Under the pieces are notes generated by a model that made no database searches, was not told the origin of the DNA, and was given only the letters and a program-made list of their open reading frames with translations. Positions 7,231-16,074 of a stretch of DNA of 37,414 nucleotides are shown here, one piece after another; position 1 is the first letter of the stretch, and each line of letters opens with the position of its first letter. Source of the stretch: JBEIUO01 sp964549785 (GTDB lineage: Bacteria; Planctomycetota; Phycisphaerae; Phycisphaerales; UBA1924). Location: positions 1 to 37,414 of the forward strand of contig CAZJXA010000008.1 of the NCBI GenBank assembly GCA_964549785.1. The letters are read 5' to 3'. Position numbers and translations under genes: made by a program.

Positions 7231-8451
7231 TTACCGCGGGACGAGCATGCTCGGCTGAGTTTCCCACACGCCGCCGCCGCCCGGACCGCCCGTGGGATTC
7301 TGCTTGATCGCCGTGGCTCCCGGCTTGGCCTGCGGAGCCTTGATGAACCCGAAATAGGGGACCCGCATGGTCTTTTCGTCCGGGAGATCGGTCGTGACAA
7401 TGAAGTCGCCTCGGAGGCCGCCGGTGGTGTTCGGACAGGTTCCGGTGAAGGTCACGACGTACGCCGCGGGCGTCACCGACTCATCGGTCGTAATGGAGGG
7501 CGTGCCGAAGAGCTTGGCACCCGTGGCAGGGGCCTCTTCGACGTTCAGGATCTTGAACGCCTTGCCGTTGCGGGCCGAGAGGCGGACCTGAGTGGTGATG
7601 GCCTGGGCCGGGGAAACGCCGTTCAATTGCACGCGGGAGGGCGCGGCGGCGATATCGCCAACGACCTCGCCCATCGCCTGCACCGAATGCGACTTGGTGC
7701 CGTCGCTCGTCAAAATGGTGATCTGGGACTGGAGTTGACCGACTTCGATCGAAGGATCAACCGTGATCGTGATCGGGAACTGTGTAACTTCGCTGCCGTC
7801 GAGTTGAGCCTTGGCCGATTCCTCCAGTTTCACGATCACCTTCGGATTGTTCGACGTGACGGAAGTCACTTTAAGGTCCGGAAGGCGGGAACTCAGGGTC
7901 ACTTTCTGCGTGGCGGTGCCGCCCTTGTTCACCGTGCCGAAATTCACGATCGGCGGGTCGATCTGAACCTGTGGGATGATGTGGGATTCAACGTTCAGCA
8001 CCACCGCGGCCCGCACGGGGTCGTTGGAGGTGACCGTGACCGTGGTGTGCTGCTTGCCGCGACGGTTGTGGGGGTTGTACTTGACGGTGATCACGCCCGA
8101 TTCACCGGGGGCGTACTCGCGCTTGGCCAAGGCCGGCACCGTGCAGCCGCAGGACCCTTGGGTGTTCGTGATGTTGAGCGTGCCCTTGCCCGTGTTCGTG
8201 AACTTGAACTCGTGCGAAACTTCTTTCTCGTCCGTGATATTCCCGAACGCCTTGGTTTCGGACTCGAAGGTGAGCTTCGGATCGTTCTCGCCATAGACCC
8301 TCGCGGTCGGCTGGGGGAAGGGCTGCTTCATCATTCCGCCCTTGTCGGCGGGCTGATTCCCCGCGTCCATCGGCTTGACATCCTGTCCGAAGCACGTTCC
8401 CGCGGCGGTGAGCAACGACGCGATCCCAACTAGGCACAAACGGTTCTTCAC
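7231..8451 (-). CDS. Exported DUF1573 protein
   Basis: A 406-residue exported protein. Residues 1-23 form a signal peptide ending TCFGQ. The first DUF1573 immunoglobulin-like domain (about 60-150) carries the hallmark FTNTGKGTLNITN and SCGCT block with Cys101 and Cys103. Further beta-rich segments follow to the end (NFGTVNKGGTATQKV; ITVDPSIEVGQLQ), so about three Ig-like domains are present. The start is GTG 8451, because AGGAG lies seven bases upstream; the TTG at 8457 is too close to it. DUF1573 proteins in Planctomycetes and Bacteroidetes are exported and of unknown function. The CGC motif, and the rhodanese and MauE-like genes next to it, point to thiol or copper chemistry, but this is inference. 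Confidence 0.85.
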   Translation of the reverse strand: MKNRLCLVGIASLLTAAGTCFGQDVKPMDAGNQPADKGGMMKQPFPQPTARVYGENDPKLTFESETKAFGNITDEKEVSHEFKFTNTGKGTLNITNTQGSCGCTVPALAKREYAPGESGVITVKYNPHNRRGKQHTTVTVTSNDPVRAAVVLNVESHIIPQVQIDPPIVNFGTVNKGGTATQKVTLSSRLPDLKVTSVTSNNPKVIVKLEESAKAQLDGSEVTQFPITITVDPSIEVGQLQSQITILTSDGTKSHSVQAMGEVVGDIAAAPSRVQLNGVSPAQAITTQVRLSARNGKAFKILNVEEAPATGAKLFGTPSITTDESVTPAAYVVTFTGTCPNTTGGLRGDFIVTTDLPDEKTMRVPYFGFIKAPQAKPGATAIKQNPTGGPGGGGVWETQPSMLVPR

Positions 8452-8627
8452 GAGCAATCTCCTGCACTAAGGTAAACGATGGGTTTGTTCTCTTGAGGAA
8501 AATCGATGATTCGTTGAACTGTGGTTATCGGAACATGGACAGCCCCAGCTCTCTGTCGCCGCGGCAGGGGCAAACTGTATCGACTCCAAACGCTGCGAAT
8601 AGCCAGAAGGCGCCTCGCAGCCGTGTC

Positions 8628-8646
8628 CAGGCCCATGACGGGCCTG
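8628..8646 (-). terminator. GC-rich hairpin after oppB
   Basis: CAGGCCC and GGGCCTG form a perfect 7-bp stem with the 5-base loop ATGAC, about 55 bases beyond the oppB stop. There is no T-tract on the minus strand, so it is at best a weak or Rho-assisted terminator. It fits the view that oppB and the DUF1573 gene are separate transcription units. Confidence 0.3.
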
Positions 8647-8699
8647 TCGACACAGGTGATATGCCCCGACCGGCCGCCGCGCTCGGCGTCCAAATGGGT

Positions 8700-9662
8700 T
8701 CAGACGCTGCCGATCCGCGGGTCGGCCCACCGGTAGAGCACGTCCACCGCGAGGTTCATCAGCATCAGAATCGTCGCGTAGACCAGAACCACCCCGATGA
8801 TCAGGAACAAGTCTTTGTTCTGAACCGCGTTGACAAAGTGCTGGCCCAAACCGGGCACCACGAAAAGCCGCTCCACGATGAAGGAGCCCGTCATGGCCAT
8901 CGCGAGCGCCGGACCCAGGAAACTGATCACCGGCAGCAGAGCGTTCCGCAGGGCGTGATGGGTAATAACCCGGAACTCCGAGAGCCCCTTAGCGCGGGCC
9001 GTCCGCACATGATCAGACGCCAATTGCTCGATCATCCCCATGCGGACCAGCCGGGCGATGTACGCGGCGGTCGGCAGCCCCAGCGTCACTGCTGGCAGCA
9101 CCAGGTCACGCGGCCGACCCCATTCGGCCACCGGAAAAATCGCCCAGTTGACGGTAAAGACCCACTGCAGCAGGGTGCCGGTCACAAACGTCGGAACGCT
9201 GACGCCGACCAAGGCGATCACGAAGGTCGCGGCATCCAGGAATGAGCCGGGCCTTAGCGCACCCAAGGTTCCGGCGACGATCCCCACAACCAGGCCAAAC
9301 GCGACCGCCGCGAGCCCGATCACCATGGAGACCGGCAGTGCCGAGGCGATAATCTCATTGACGGTTCGATCCGGATACTGGAGAGATGGACCGAGGTCAA
9401 AGAATGGCCCCGACGTCGGGCCGATCGAGGTGAGCTGACTGAAACCGCTGGCGTCCGCGAGATAGGACGTGTAGAACCCGGCGAACGAATCCAGGCGATA
9501 CCGGGCCTGCATCGAAGCCACCACCTCGGGCGGTGGCCGCCGACCCTCGGGGCCCTCCAACGGGTTGCCGGGCACCACCCAGGCCAGCAGCAGTGTGATC
9601 GTGTACACCGCCAGGAGCGCCAGCGGCATCTGCACCAATCTGTTGAGCAACAACCGGATCAC
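8700..9662 (-). CDS. oppB: Oligopeptide/dipeptide ABC transporter permease (OppB type)
   Basis: A 320-residue inner-membrane permease with an N-terminal helix (LALLAVYTITLLLAWVVPGNP), the cytoplasmic coupling region (DHVRTARAKGLSEFRVITHHALRNALLP) that contacts the ATPase, and the typical end (SFIVERLFVVPGLGQHFVNAV). It belongs to the DppB/OppB type of peptide or nickel importers. The start is GTG 9662, which overlaps the TGA of the binding-protein gene as GTGA. No oppC-type second permease or OppD/OppF ATPases follow; the next gene downstream is the unrelated DUF1573 gene. A complete transporter would need partners encoded elsewhere. Confidence 0.88.
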   Translation of the reverse strand: MIRLLLNRLVQMPLALLAVYTITLLLAWVVPGNPLEGPEGRRPPPEVVASMQARYRLDSFAGFYTSYLADASGFSQLTSIGPTSGPFFDLGPSLQYPDRTVNEIIASALPVSMVIGLAAVAFGLVVGIVAGTLGALRPGSFLDAATFVIALVGVSVPTFVTGTLLQWVFTVNWAIFPVAEWGRPRDLVLPAVTLGLPTAAYIARLVRMGMIEQLASDHVRTARAKGLSEFRVITHHALRNALLPVISFLGPALAMAMTGSFIVERLFVVPGLGQHFVNAVQNKDLFLIIGVVLVYATILMLMNLAVDVLYRWADPRIGSV

Positions 9663-11518
9663 GGTGCTGCTGCCCGCTGCGCCCGACTTCGCGGGATCAC
9701 CCGCAGGCGGGCCAAATCCTGGATCTGACGCGGGTGGGCACCCAAGCCTTGAAGCCGGGTGGCGTCGAAGAGACTGACTTCCACATAGTGAAAGAGCGGC
9801 AGGACCGGGCACTCGTCCTCGATCAACACGCGCTCCGCCTCCGCCAGCAGGCCAGAGCGCAGGAACGGGTCGCTCTGATTCGCCGCGGCGTCGAGAAGGC
9901 GATCGAGCGCAAGCGACGAAAATCGTCGGTCGTTGTTGCCGTCCCCGGTGCGATTGATGTCGAGGAACGTTGTGGCGTCGCCGTAATCGCCGAACCAACT
10001 GGCCCGGCTGATCATGAAGCGCCCGGCCTTGAGGTCCGCGCTGAAGACCTTGGTCTCCTTCTGCACCAGCCGCACCTTCACGCCCAAGGCCCGGGCCCAG
10101 TCGCGTGCGACCGCTTGGGCAATCAGATCGTGCCCGCCGTCCTTGTTGAACAGCAATTCGACCTCAGGAAACCCCGCGCCGGCCGTGTACCCCGCCGCGG
10201 CGAACAGCGCGGCCGCCGCCGCGTCGTCCCTCATCAAACCTTTCGGCGACACGTGCCCGGCGATCGATCCCGGCGGGATCAACGTGTGCGCGACGGGTTC
10301 GCCCGAGCGCCGGACGTTGCCCGTCAACGACTGTTTGTCCACGCAGATCGAGAAGGCTTTCCGCACGCGGGCATCCGCGAAGGGGTTCGCCCGGCCGTCG
10401 GGCAGCGTCGGGCCGCAGTTGAAGTTGTAGAAATAGGTCCCGAAACTCGGCAGAACGTGCACCAAGTTCGACGGGTCCGCGGGTAACGCCGCATCCACCT
10501 CGATCGGGTTCGCTCCCGCCCGCAGCAGCGGACCGATCGACGCGGCGTGTTCCATCCAGTACGCGGCTTTCTCGGCGATCATGTCGCCCCTGTATCCGGG
10601 GGAGACATCGCTGACCCAGTCCGCCGCGCCGCTCCGGAACGCGAGAACCTGCGCGTTAGGATCGTTGATCGTCGGCACATCGATCGAACCGAGCGTCACA
10701 GACGAGGCATCCCAGTACGCGGCGTCCTTCTCGAACCGCATCCCCCGCTTGAAGCGCCACTCCGTCAACCGCATCGGCCCGTTGGTGACAAGCGATGCGG
10801 GCTTCGTCCAGATCGATGCCCAGACGGCGGCCCCGGTGCGGGGATCGATCGAGCGGATCGATTCGAGCGTTGACGCGTGCTGCGGGACAAACGCCGGGAA
10901 GGCCAGCAGATCGAGAAAATAGGGGACCGGGTGAATCAACCTGACTTCGAGGGTTCGATCGTCGAGTGCCTTGACGCCCACGCTTCCCTGAAATCGCGTC
11001 AGGGTTTCCTGCCAGAGTTGTGCCGCCGCTTGGGCGTCGCCCCGACGCTCGGGATCCAGAGTGAACGTCTGAAGCGCGGTCGCGCGCCACTGCGAAAACT
11101 CCTGCCCGCCCTCGATCAGGTGAAAAAGCGTGAGATAATCCGCCGCCGCGTCCGGCAACAACATGCGTTGCCACCCCGCCACGAAATCGTCGGAGCGAAC
11201 GGGGTCCCCCGTGCTCCACTTCGCCGATCCGCGTATTCGAAAGAGGTACACCCGCCCGTCCGCGGAAACCTCCCACGATTCGGCCGCGGCCGGGAGGATC
11301 GCGAGGTTGGGATCGAGGGCGTCCTGGCGCGTCAGACCCTCGTATACCAATCGGGCCATGCGAAAATCGTGCTGCCAACTCAGTTGGCTCGGGTCGAGCG
11401 TGGAAACCTCGGTGCGATTGACAATGACAAGGTCGGCCCGGGGTCGGCCGCTGGTGCGCCAGAACGCGCCCAGGAGGAGAAGGATCACCAGCACGAGCGG
11501 TGCGAAAATCCGTGCCAC
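9659..11518 (-). CDS. oppA: Extracellular solute-binding protein family 5 (OppA type)
   Basis: A protein of about 619 residues with an N-terminal hydrophobic segment (FAPLVLVILLLLGAFW) and no lipobox cysteine, so it is either a signal-anchored or a secreted binding protein. The mature part shows family-5 features: NRTEVSTLDPSQ near the start, LVYEGLTRQD, AESWEVSADGRVYLFRIR with KWSTGDPVRSDDFVAGW (the SBP_bac_5 signature), and ARVRKAFSICVDKQSL. It would bind oligopeptides for OppB. GTG 11518 is chosen because it places the hydrophobic segment at the N terminus; a longer reading adds a basic stretch without homology. It is translationally coupled to oppB. Confidence 0.85.
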   Translation of the reverse strand: MARIFAPLVLVILLLLGAFWRTSGRPRADLVIVNRTEVSTLDPSQLSWQHDFRMARLVYEGLTRQDALDPNLAILPAAAESWEVSADGRVYLFRIRGSAKWSTGDPVRSDDFVAGWQRMLLPDAAADYLTLFHLIEGGQEFSQWRATALQTFTLDPERRGDAQAAAQLWQETLTRFQGSVGVKALDDRTLEVRLIHPVPYFLDLLAFPAFVPQHASTLESIRSIDPRTGAAVWASIWTKPASLVTNGPMRLTEWRFKRGMRFEKDAAYWDASSVTLGSIDVPTINDPNAQVLAFRSGAADWVSDVSPGYRGDMIAEKAAYWMEHAASIGPLLRAGANPIEVDAALPADPSNLVHVLPSFGTYFYNFNCGPTLPDGRANPFADARVRKAFSICVDKQSLTGNVRRSGEPVAHTLIPPGSIAGHVSPKGLMRDDAAAAALFAAAGYTAGAGFPEVELLFNKDGGHDLIAQAVARDWARALGVKVRLVQKETKVFSADLKAGRFMISRASWFGDYGDATTFLDINRTGDGNNDRRFSSLALDRLLDAAANQSDPFLRSGLLAEAERVLIEDECPVLPLFHYVEVSLFDATRLQGLGAHPRQIQDLARLRVIPRSRAQRAAAP

Positions 11519-11612
11519 GCGCTCAGGTTCTCCCTTCTCACGGATCCGGCTTGCGCTTTGATCGCGTCGTCCACGCCTCGGCCCGCCACGCGGCAAGTCA
11601 TCCTGCCGGGCG

Positions 11613-12755
11613 CTATTTCACGACAAACCGCGCGGCCGGGAGATCGAACGGATCGTTGACGAGGATGCCGCTGTTGCCGATGACCGTCACGACCTCCACG
11701 AGAAACTCGGCGTCGCCGGAGTTGGTACCCGCCCGCAGCCGTTCACCCGACTTGCGATTGGGAGCATCAAAACCCGCGTTGAGCGTCTTGCCGGACAACA
11801 GCACCAGCGTCTCGCCGGAGAGCGCCACCTGGGCGTGCAACTCACGTGTGGTCAGCACGCCGGGACGGGTCGTAGCGTCCGCGACTTTCAGCGGCAGGGA
11901 CTTGCCAGCCACCGTTCGCGAGACGTACGCGATCATGTCACCGCCCAAGCCGGCGGCGGCCTTGGTGGCGTCCGCCCGAACAGAGGAAGCCGGATTGGCG
12001 AGGACTTCCGTGAGGCCCGACCCCGCCCTCAACACCGACGCCGCAAGTTGATCGGCCACCGCGCCCTGCTTCTGACCCACCAGCACTCGCGAAACGCCGT
12101 TCGCCACCGCAAGGACCGCGTTGGACCGAATTTCTTCGACTCGGGCCCCTGCCAGGCCCGCTCGCACCAAGCCATCGACCACCAAGGAATCTGTTTCCTT
12201 CTGAAGCGCCGCTTCGACCGCGGCGATCAGCGCCTGCGACTTGTTGGATTTCATCGTCCGGCCCGCGTTACCCAATGTCCCGAACAAGCGCTGGATCGCG
12301 TACGCCGACTGGTATCGGATCGAGGCGTTCGACGACCCCACTTTGGACAGCACAAGGTCGGCCGCGCCGTCGGTCCCGAGATCACCGGCAATCACGAGGG
12401 CGTTGATCGCCGTGAGTTCATCCGCATCCGCGGCCAGCGGCTCCAATTTGGAAATCAACGCGCGCCCGTATTGCTGGCGAAAGGCCGTGGAAATCTGATC
12501 GTCCGCCAACGGCTGCAAAAGTGCCGACCGGTCTTTGCGGATGGCCTCGGGGTCTTTCGATCCCAACTTGGTCGAGTTCTGCTCGACAAATGCCGTGATC
12601 TGGGACCCATCCGCATCCGAGAGCTGCAGCGAACGAACGATGGAATCTGGCAGCGACTGCGCGGAAGCGCCCGGTGCAATGAACCACACGCTGAGCGCAA
12701 CGGTCGCGGCGGCCGCACGGACGAGGGAACGTGAATTAAGAAGACGTAAAAGCAA
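11613..12755 (-). CDS. Exported helical-repeat protein of unknown function
   Basis: A protein of about 380 residues with a good signal peptide (VRAAAATVALSVWF, cleavage near APGASAQS). The mature protein is largely alpha-helical, with stretches like ELTAINALVIAGDLGTDGAADLVLS and ASIRYQSAYAIQRLFG that resemble degenerate HEAT repeats. The last 90 residues are beta-rich (TLVLLSGKTLNAGF, AEFLVEVVTVIG). TTG 12755 has AAGGA nine bases upstream and gives a compact signal peptide; GTG 12803 is the alternative. No enzymatic motif is visible. It lies upstream of oppA on the same strand, with a gap of about 95 bases, and may share its transcript. The function is unknown. Confidence 0.65.
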   Translation of the reverse strand: MLLRLLNSRSLVRAAAATVALSVWFIAPGASAQSLPDSIVRSLQLSDADGSQITAFVEQNSTKLGSKDPEAIRKDRSALLQPLADDQISTAFRQQYGRALISKLEPLAADADELTAINALVIAGDLGTDGAADLVLSKVGSSNASIRYQSAYAIQRLFGTLGNAGRTMKSNKSQALIAAVEAALQKETDSLVVDGLVRAGLAGARVEEIRSNAVLAVANGVSRVLVGQKQGAVADQLAASVLRAGSGLTEVLANPASSVRADATKAAAGLGGDMIAYVSRTVAGKSLPLKVADATTRPGVLTTRELHAQVALSGETLVLLSGKTLNAGFDAPNRKSGERLRAGTNSGDAEFLVEVVTVIGNSGILVNDPFDLPAARFVVK

Positions 12756-12985
12756 GGCCGGAAGTCCTTGGAGCGGAAGTCGGAAAACGAAAGCCGGAAC
12801 CACGCGGTAGGGGGGCGGTGGAACCGGGGGTCAAGTCTAAGGACGTGGAACGTAACAGTCGGCCCGCCGCTCGTCAACTTTACGGCGATGCCGGGTGCGG
12901 GGTTCCGGTATCCGTTCGGGGACAGGTCGGGTGGGGGCTTTCACGTTCCTCCCGGCCCCCGATACGCAGGACATGCGAAACAGAC

Positions 12986-13933
12986 TTAGTAAACCTCAAG
13001 GAACACCCGACGGGTGGTCCGCACCTGCCGGTGCAGCATCTTTCGCTCCCACACCGCAGCAATGCCGCGAAGGTCCTCGTCGATCGCGAGATAGCCGGCG
13101 AGCGGCGCGGCTGGCAGCGTGTCGGAAAGGCCCCGCAACACCCCCATCTCCATCCCGGCTAGGCCGCACACATAGACGAGCCCGCGATCGGACCCCAAGA
13201 TCGACTCGAAGAGTCCGCGATGGGTGCGCAGTCGGTCTTGCACATACATCGGCCCGCCGCCATCGGCTTGGGTTTCGCGGCTGACCGCGGTCAGGTAGAC
13301 AAAACGGGGATGGGCGGCAGCCAAGGCTTGCATTTCGTCGTGGTACAGGAGGTCGCTCGCGTACGGAGACCCCATTACCAAAACGATCCGACTCGTTGCG
13401 GCGGTCGCCAATAACTCACGGATCATGCCGCGGAAGGGGGCGATCCCGGTGCCGGTCGCGAAGAAGACGAAGTCGTGCCCATCCGGACGCGCGGGCAACA
13501 GGAAGCGCTTGCCGTTGGGCCCGGTGAGGCGGACCGGGTCGCCGGGTCGCAGATCGCACAGAAAATTGGAGGCCACCCCCAGAAACAAGCCGTGCGAATC
13601 CCAGTGTTCATCGATGGTGCGCTTCACGGTGGTCGCGAGCACGTGCCCCGCACCGTCCTCGCCGACGGTGGGTGAGGCGATCGAATAGAGTCGTAGTTTG
13701 TGGGGCAGACCTTTGGCATCGACCCCGGGCGGCAGCACCCCGAACGATTGGCCGGCCCGGAAGTTTTTGGCGAGCACCGTGCCCGACACGTCGATCGCGA
13801 CGTGACGTACAAACGAGGCCGCCTTCCTGGAAGCCGTGCAACGCTCTGTTGAAACCACCGTGCCCGTCACCGCATTCGCGGGCGTGGCAAGATGCATCTG
13901 AACATGCGGGAGTTCGGGATCGGGGGTTGACAT
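12986..13933 (-). CDS. Ferredoxin-NADP reductase, plant type
   Basis: A 315-residue flavoprotein. The FAD-binding motif RLYSIAS is at 81-87, the second FAD/NADP region is GVASNFLCDLRPGD at about 119-132, the NADP pyrophosphate motif GTGIAPFRGM starts at 161, and the protein ends VFLEVY with the C-terminal aromatic residue that stacks on the flavin. This is the plastidic/cyanobacterial class of FNR, exchanging electrons between NADP(H) and ferredoxin or flavodoxin. The region before about residue 20 is poorly conserved. ATG 13933 is chosen as the first good start; an ATG at 13966 is possible. No ferredoxin or photosynthesis gene is near, so a role in NADPH-driven reductive metabolism is likely. 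Confidence 0.9.
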   Translation of the reverse strand: MSTPDPELPHVQMHLATPANAVTGTVVSTERCTASRKAASFVRHVAIDVSGTVLAKNFRAGQSFGVLPPGVDAKGLPHKLRLYSIASPTVGEDGAGHVLATTVKRTIDEHWDSHGLFLGVASNFLCDLRPGDPVRLTGPNGKRFLLPARPDGHDFVFFATGTGIAPFRGMIRELLATAATSRIVLVMGSPYASDLLYHDEMQALAAAHPRFVYLTAVSRETQADGGGPMYVQDRLRTHRGLFESILGSDRGLVYVCGLAGMEMGVLRGLSDTLPAAPLAGYLAIDEDLRGIAAVWERKMLHRQVRTTRRVFLEVY

Positions 13934-14000
13934 CGCACCGAAATCGTTGACCTGCGCGGAACGCAAAGCGTCAGAAAGAGCACCTCTCAGAGATGAGTTC

Positions 14001-15953
14001 TCACTTATCTCCCGGCATCCCCGGCATCGCGCCTTGTATCTTTCTCATCAACTCCGCCGCGAACTCGGCTTCCGGCACGTCTCCCGCCTCGACTTCCTTG
14101 GTGAAGTCGCCGAGCGCCTTGCCGATAGGGAGCAGCATCATCGCCGCCATGGGCCCCATTGCATCCAGGTCGACCTTCCAAGCCCCGTCGATCTTCTTGA
14201 ACGCGATGGGGATCGGTGCTCCCGCCAACGTCGAGGTCGCCAAGTTGGCATCCTTCATCGTGATCACGAAATCTTTGGAAGACCACCCGGTGTCGAGCGA
14301 CGCCGCAATGGGGGAATCCGCCAGCAGTTCCGTCAGATCCTTCCCGTAGGCCTTCTGAGCCGCCGCCCGTAAGCCTTCCGTCGTCGTCATCGCCGAGATC
14401 ATGGCGGGGTTGCTCGAGATCATATATGAGGAGATGTCCTCCCCGGATTTGCTCTTGGCATCCATCTCATCGAGCATCGCGATCAATTCGGCATCGACCG
14501 CCATCGCCGAGTCCGCCGTCGGTGCTGCTTCAGGAGTTTTCGAGGCCCCCGCCCCGCCGCCGGCTCCGGTAACCGTCACCGGGCTTGTGCGGGCCTTCAG
14601 GTTAAACGTTGCGTTGACGTCCGCCGCTTCGCCGCTCGTCACCGTCCGCGACTTTTCCAAGAGTTCGCTCAGGCGTTCCAGACGCTCCTTCGCCGCCCCT
14701 TGCACGCGCACACCGGCCACAGCGCTCCTGGCCGCCTCGAAGGCCTCGCTCGCCGCGGTCAACGCTTCGGTCTGCTCGCCCCGGGCGGTTGCCGCGTCCG
14801 TCGCGTACGAGGGGGCCTGCGGCAATTTCGGCTCGACCCCGGCGAGCAACTCCATCACGCCCGCAAAGCTGGCTGCCGACATCGCCCGCGTCCATTCCAC
14901 GTCGGCCAGCGCGGCCCGGGCGTTTGCCGCCGCCAATTTCCCGGAAGCGGGCGAAGCCGTTCCGCCCTTTCCGGCGTTCTCGGCGGCCTTCCGGAGCAGA
15001 GACTGGGCCTCGGCGAAAGCCGCCGCGAGCGGCCCCTCGTGCAGTTCTTTCAGGGTTCCCGCCATGGCGTCCAGATCGTTCGCGGCCGCGTTCGCCGCAG
15101 CGCTCGCATCGCTGGCCTCCGTGCGGTACGCCGCGGCCCGAGCGTTCAATTCTGCCACCGTGGCATCGAGGTTCTTGTTTTGATTCTCCAACTGGGCGAT
15201 CACCAGTTTGAGTTCCGAGATAAGCGGGGCCAGTTCCGCCGCCTCGGCCTCAATCCTTGCACCGGCCAGCCGAGCGATGTCCCCCTCGCGTCGAACCCGG
15301 TTCGCCTGATCAACCACCGGGGCCGCCGCCACGGCGCTCAGTTTGGTGATGCCCGCCATCTGCTCGACATACCCCGCCTGGGCCTCGGTCGCCGCCGTGG
15401 CTTTCACGGCCGCAGCCGCGAGGAGGGCCGCGTGCCCGGTTTCGAGTTCCGCCAGCCGCGATTTCTCGGTCGCGACCCGCGCGGCTCGCTCCGCCTTCGA
15501 CGCCCTCAGATCTCCGATCTGCGCGCTGGGATCAAAGGATTCCGCGGCCGCAGCGGTCGCCTTCCAGATCACCCACTCCGACAACATCGAGTTGAGTCGG
15601 GTGATCGTGTTCCGCGATTCACGATCCAGCCGGCGGGCCTCTTCGGCGGGCGCCAACGCCAGCCCGTCCAGAGTGCTTGCGGTCAATACCGACGCGGGCG
15701 CCTTCACCCCATCGTCGCCGTCGTTTGCGGCGTCCTTCACGGTGTTCGCCGCGGCATCCAAGCCCTTCTTGCGAGCGTCCGCCGGGGCCGAGTAGGTGCC
15801 GCCCCCGGTCATCGACACGAGATCCTGGCTGGCCTTCTCGATCGAGCGGGCGTGCTCGGATCGATCATCGCAACCCGCAAAGAGCCCGACAGCGGAGCCC
15901 GCGAGAGCGAGAAGCACGGAAGACCGGACGCGAGCGGTAAGATTCTGTTGCAT
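14001..15953 (-). CDS. Alanine-rich coiled-coil lipoprotein
   Basis: A 650-residue protein with a lipobox ending GLFAGC (Cys28), followed by a very Ala/Glu-rich region to about residue 430 with long heptad-like helices (ESRNTITRLN; SRLAELETGHAALLAAAAVK; LVIAQLENQNKNLDATVAEL) that should form coiled coils. A Pro/Ala/Gly linker at about 460-485 leads to a globular C-terminal domain of about 160 residues (SSKDFVITMKDANLATSTLA; IAFKKIDGAWKVDLDAMGPM) that looks like the small ligand-binding or DUF-type folds with a KxxGxWKVDL motif. The function is unknown. It follows the CX4CH protein on the same strand by about 120 bases, and both are exported. Confidence 0.75.
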   Translation of the reverse strand: MQQNLTARVRSSVLLALAGSAVGLFAGCDDRSEHARSIEKASQDLVSMTGGGTYSAPADARKKGLDAAANTVKDAANDGDDGVKAPASVLTASTLDGLALAPAEEARRLDRESRNTITRLNSMLSEWVIWKATAAAAESFDPSAQIGDLRASKAERAARVATEKSRLAELETGHAALLAAAAVKATAATEAQAGYVEQMAGITKLSAVAAAPVVDQANRVRREGDIARLAGARIEAEAAELAPLISELKLVIAQLENQNKNLDATVAELNARAAAYRTEASDASAAANAAANDLDAMAGTLKELHEGPLAAAFAEAQSLLRKAAENAGKGGTASPASGKLAAANARAALADVEWTRAMSAASFAGVMELLAGVEPKLPQAPSYATDAATARGEQTEALTAASEAFEAARSAVAGVRVQGAAKERLERLSELLEKSRTVTSGEAADVNATFNLKARTSPVTVTGAGGGAGASKTPEAAPTADSAMAVDAELIAMLDEMDAKSKSGEDISSYMISSNPAMISAMTTTEGLRAAAQKAYGKDLTELLADSPIAASLDTGWSSKDFVITMKDANLATSTLAGAPIPIAFKKIDGAWKVDLDAMGPMAAMMLLPIGKALGDFTKEVEAGDVPEAEFAAELMRKIQGAMPGMPGDK

Positions 15954-16074
15954 AGTGACGTATCGAAAAATTCAAGACTTGGAAAGACTGGCTGAAAAAT
16001 ACCGGCTGACGGCCCAAACTGTACCAGAAGAAAAGCATGAAGGCTTCATTCGCCCCACACGAGGGATCATCCCC

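Noticed and set aside
9663..9998. In-frame 5' extension of oppB
   Set aside because: It is the complement frame of oppA coding sequence and is rich in Arg, Pro and Gly; the GTG at 9662 fits the family.
12933..12960. GGGGGC...GCCCCC pairing after the reductase gene
   Set aside because: The loop is 16 bases and no T-tract follows; in GC-rich DNA such a pairing is expected by chance.
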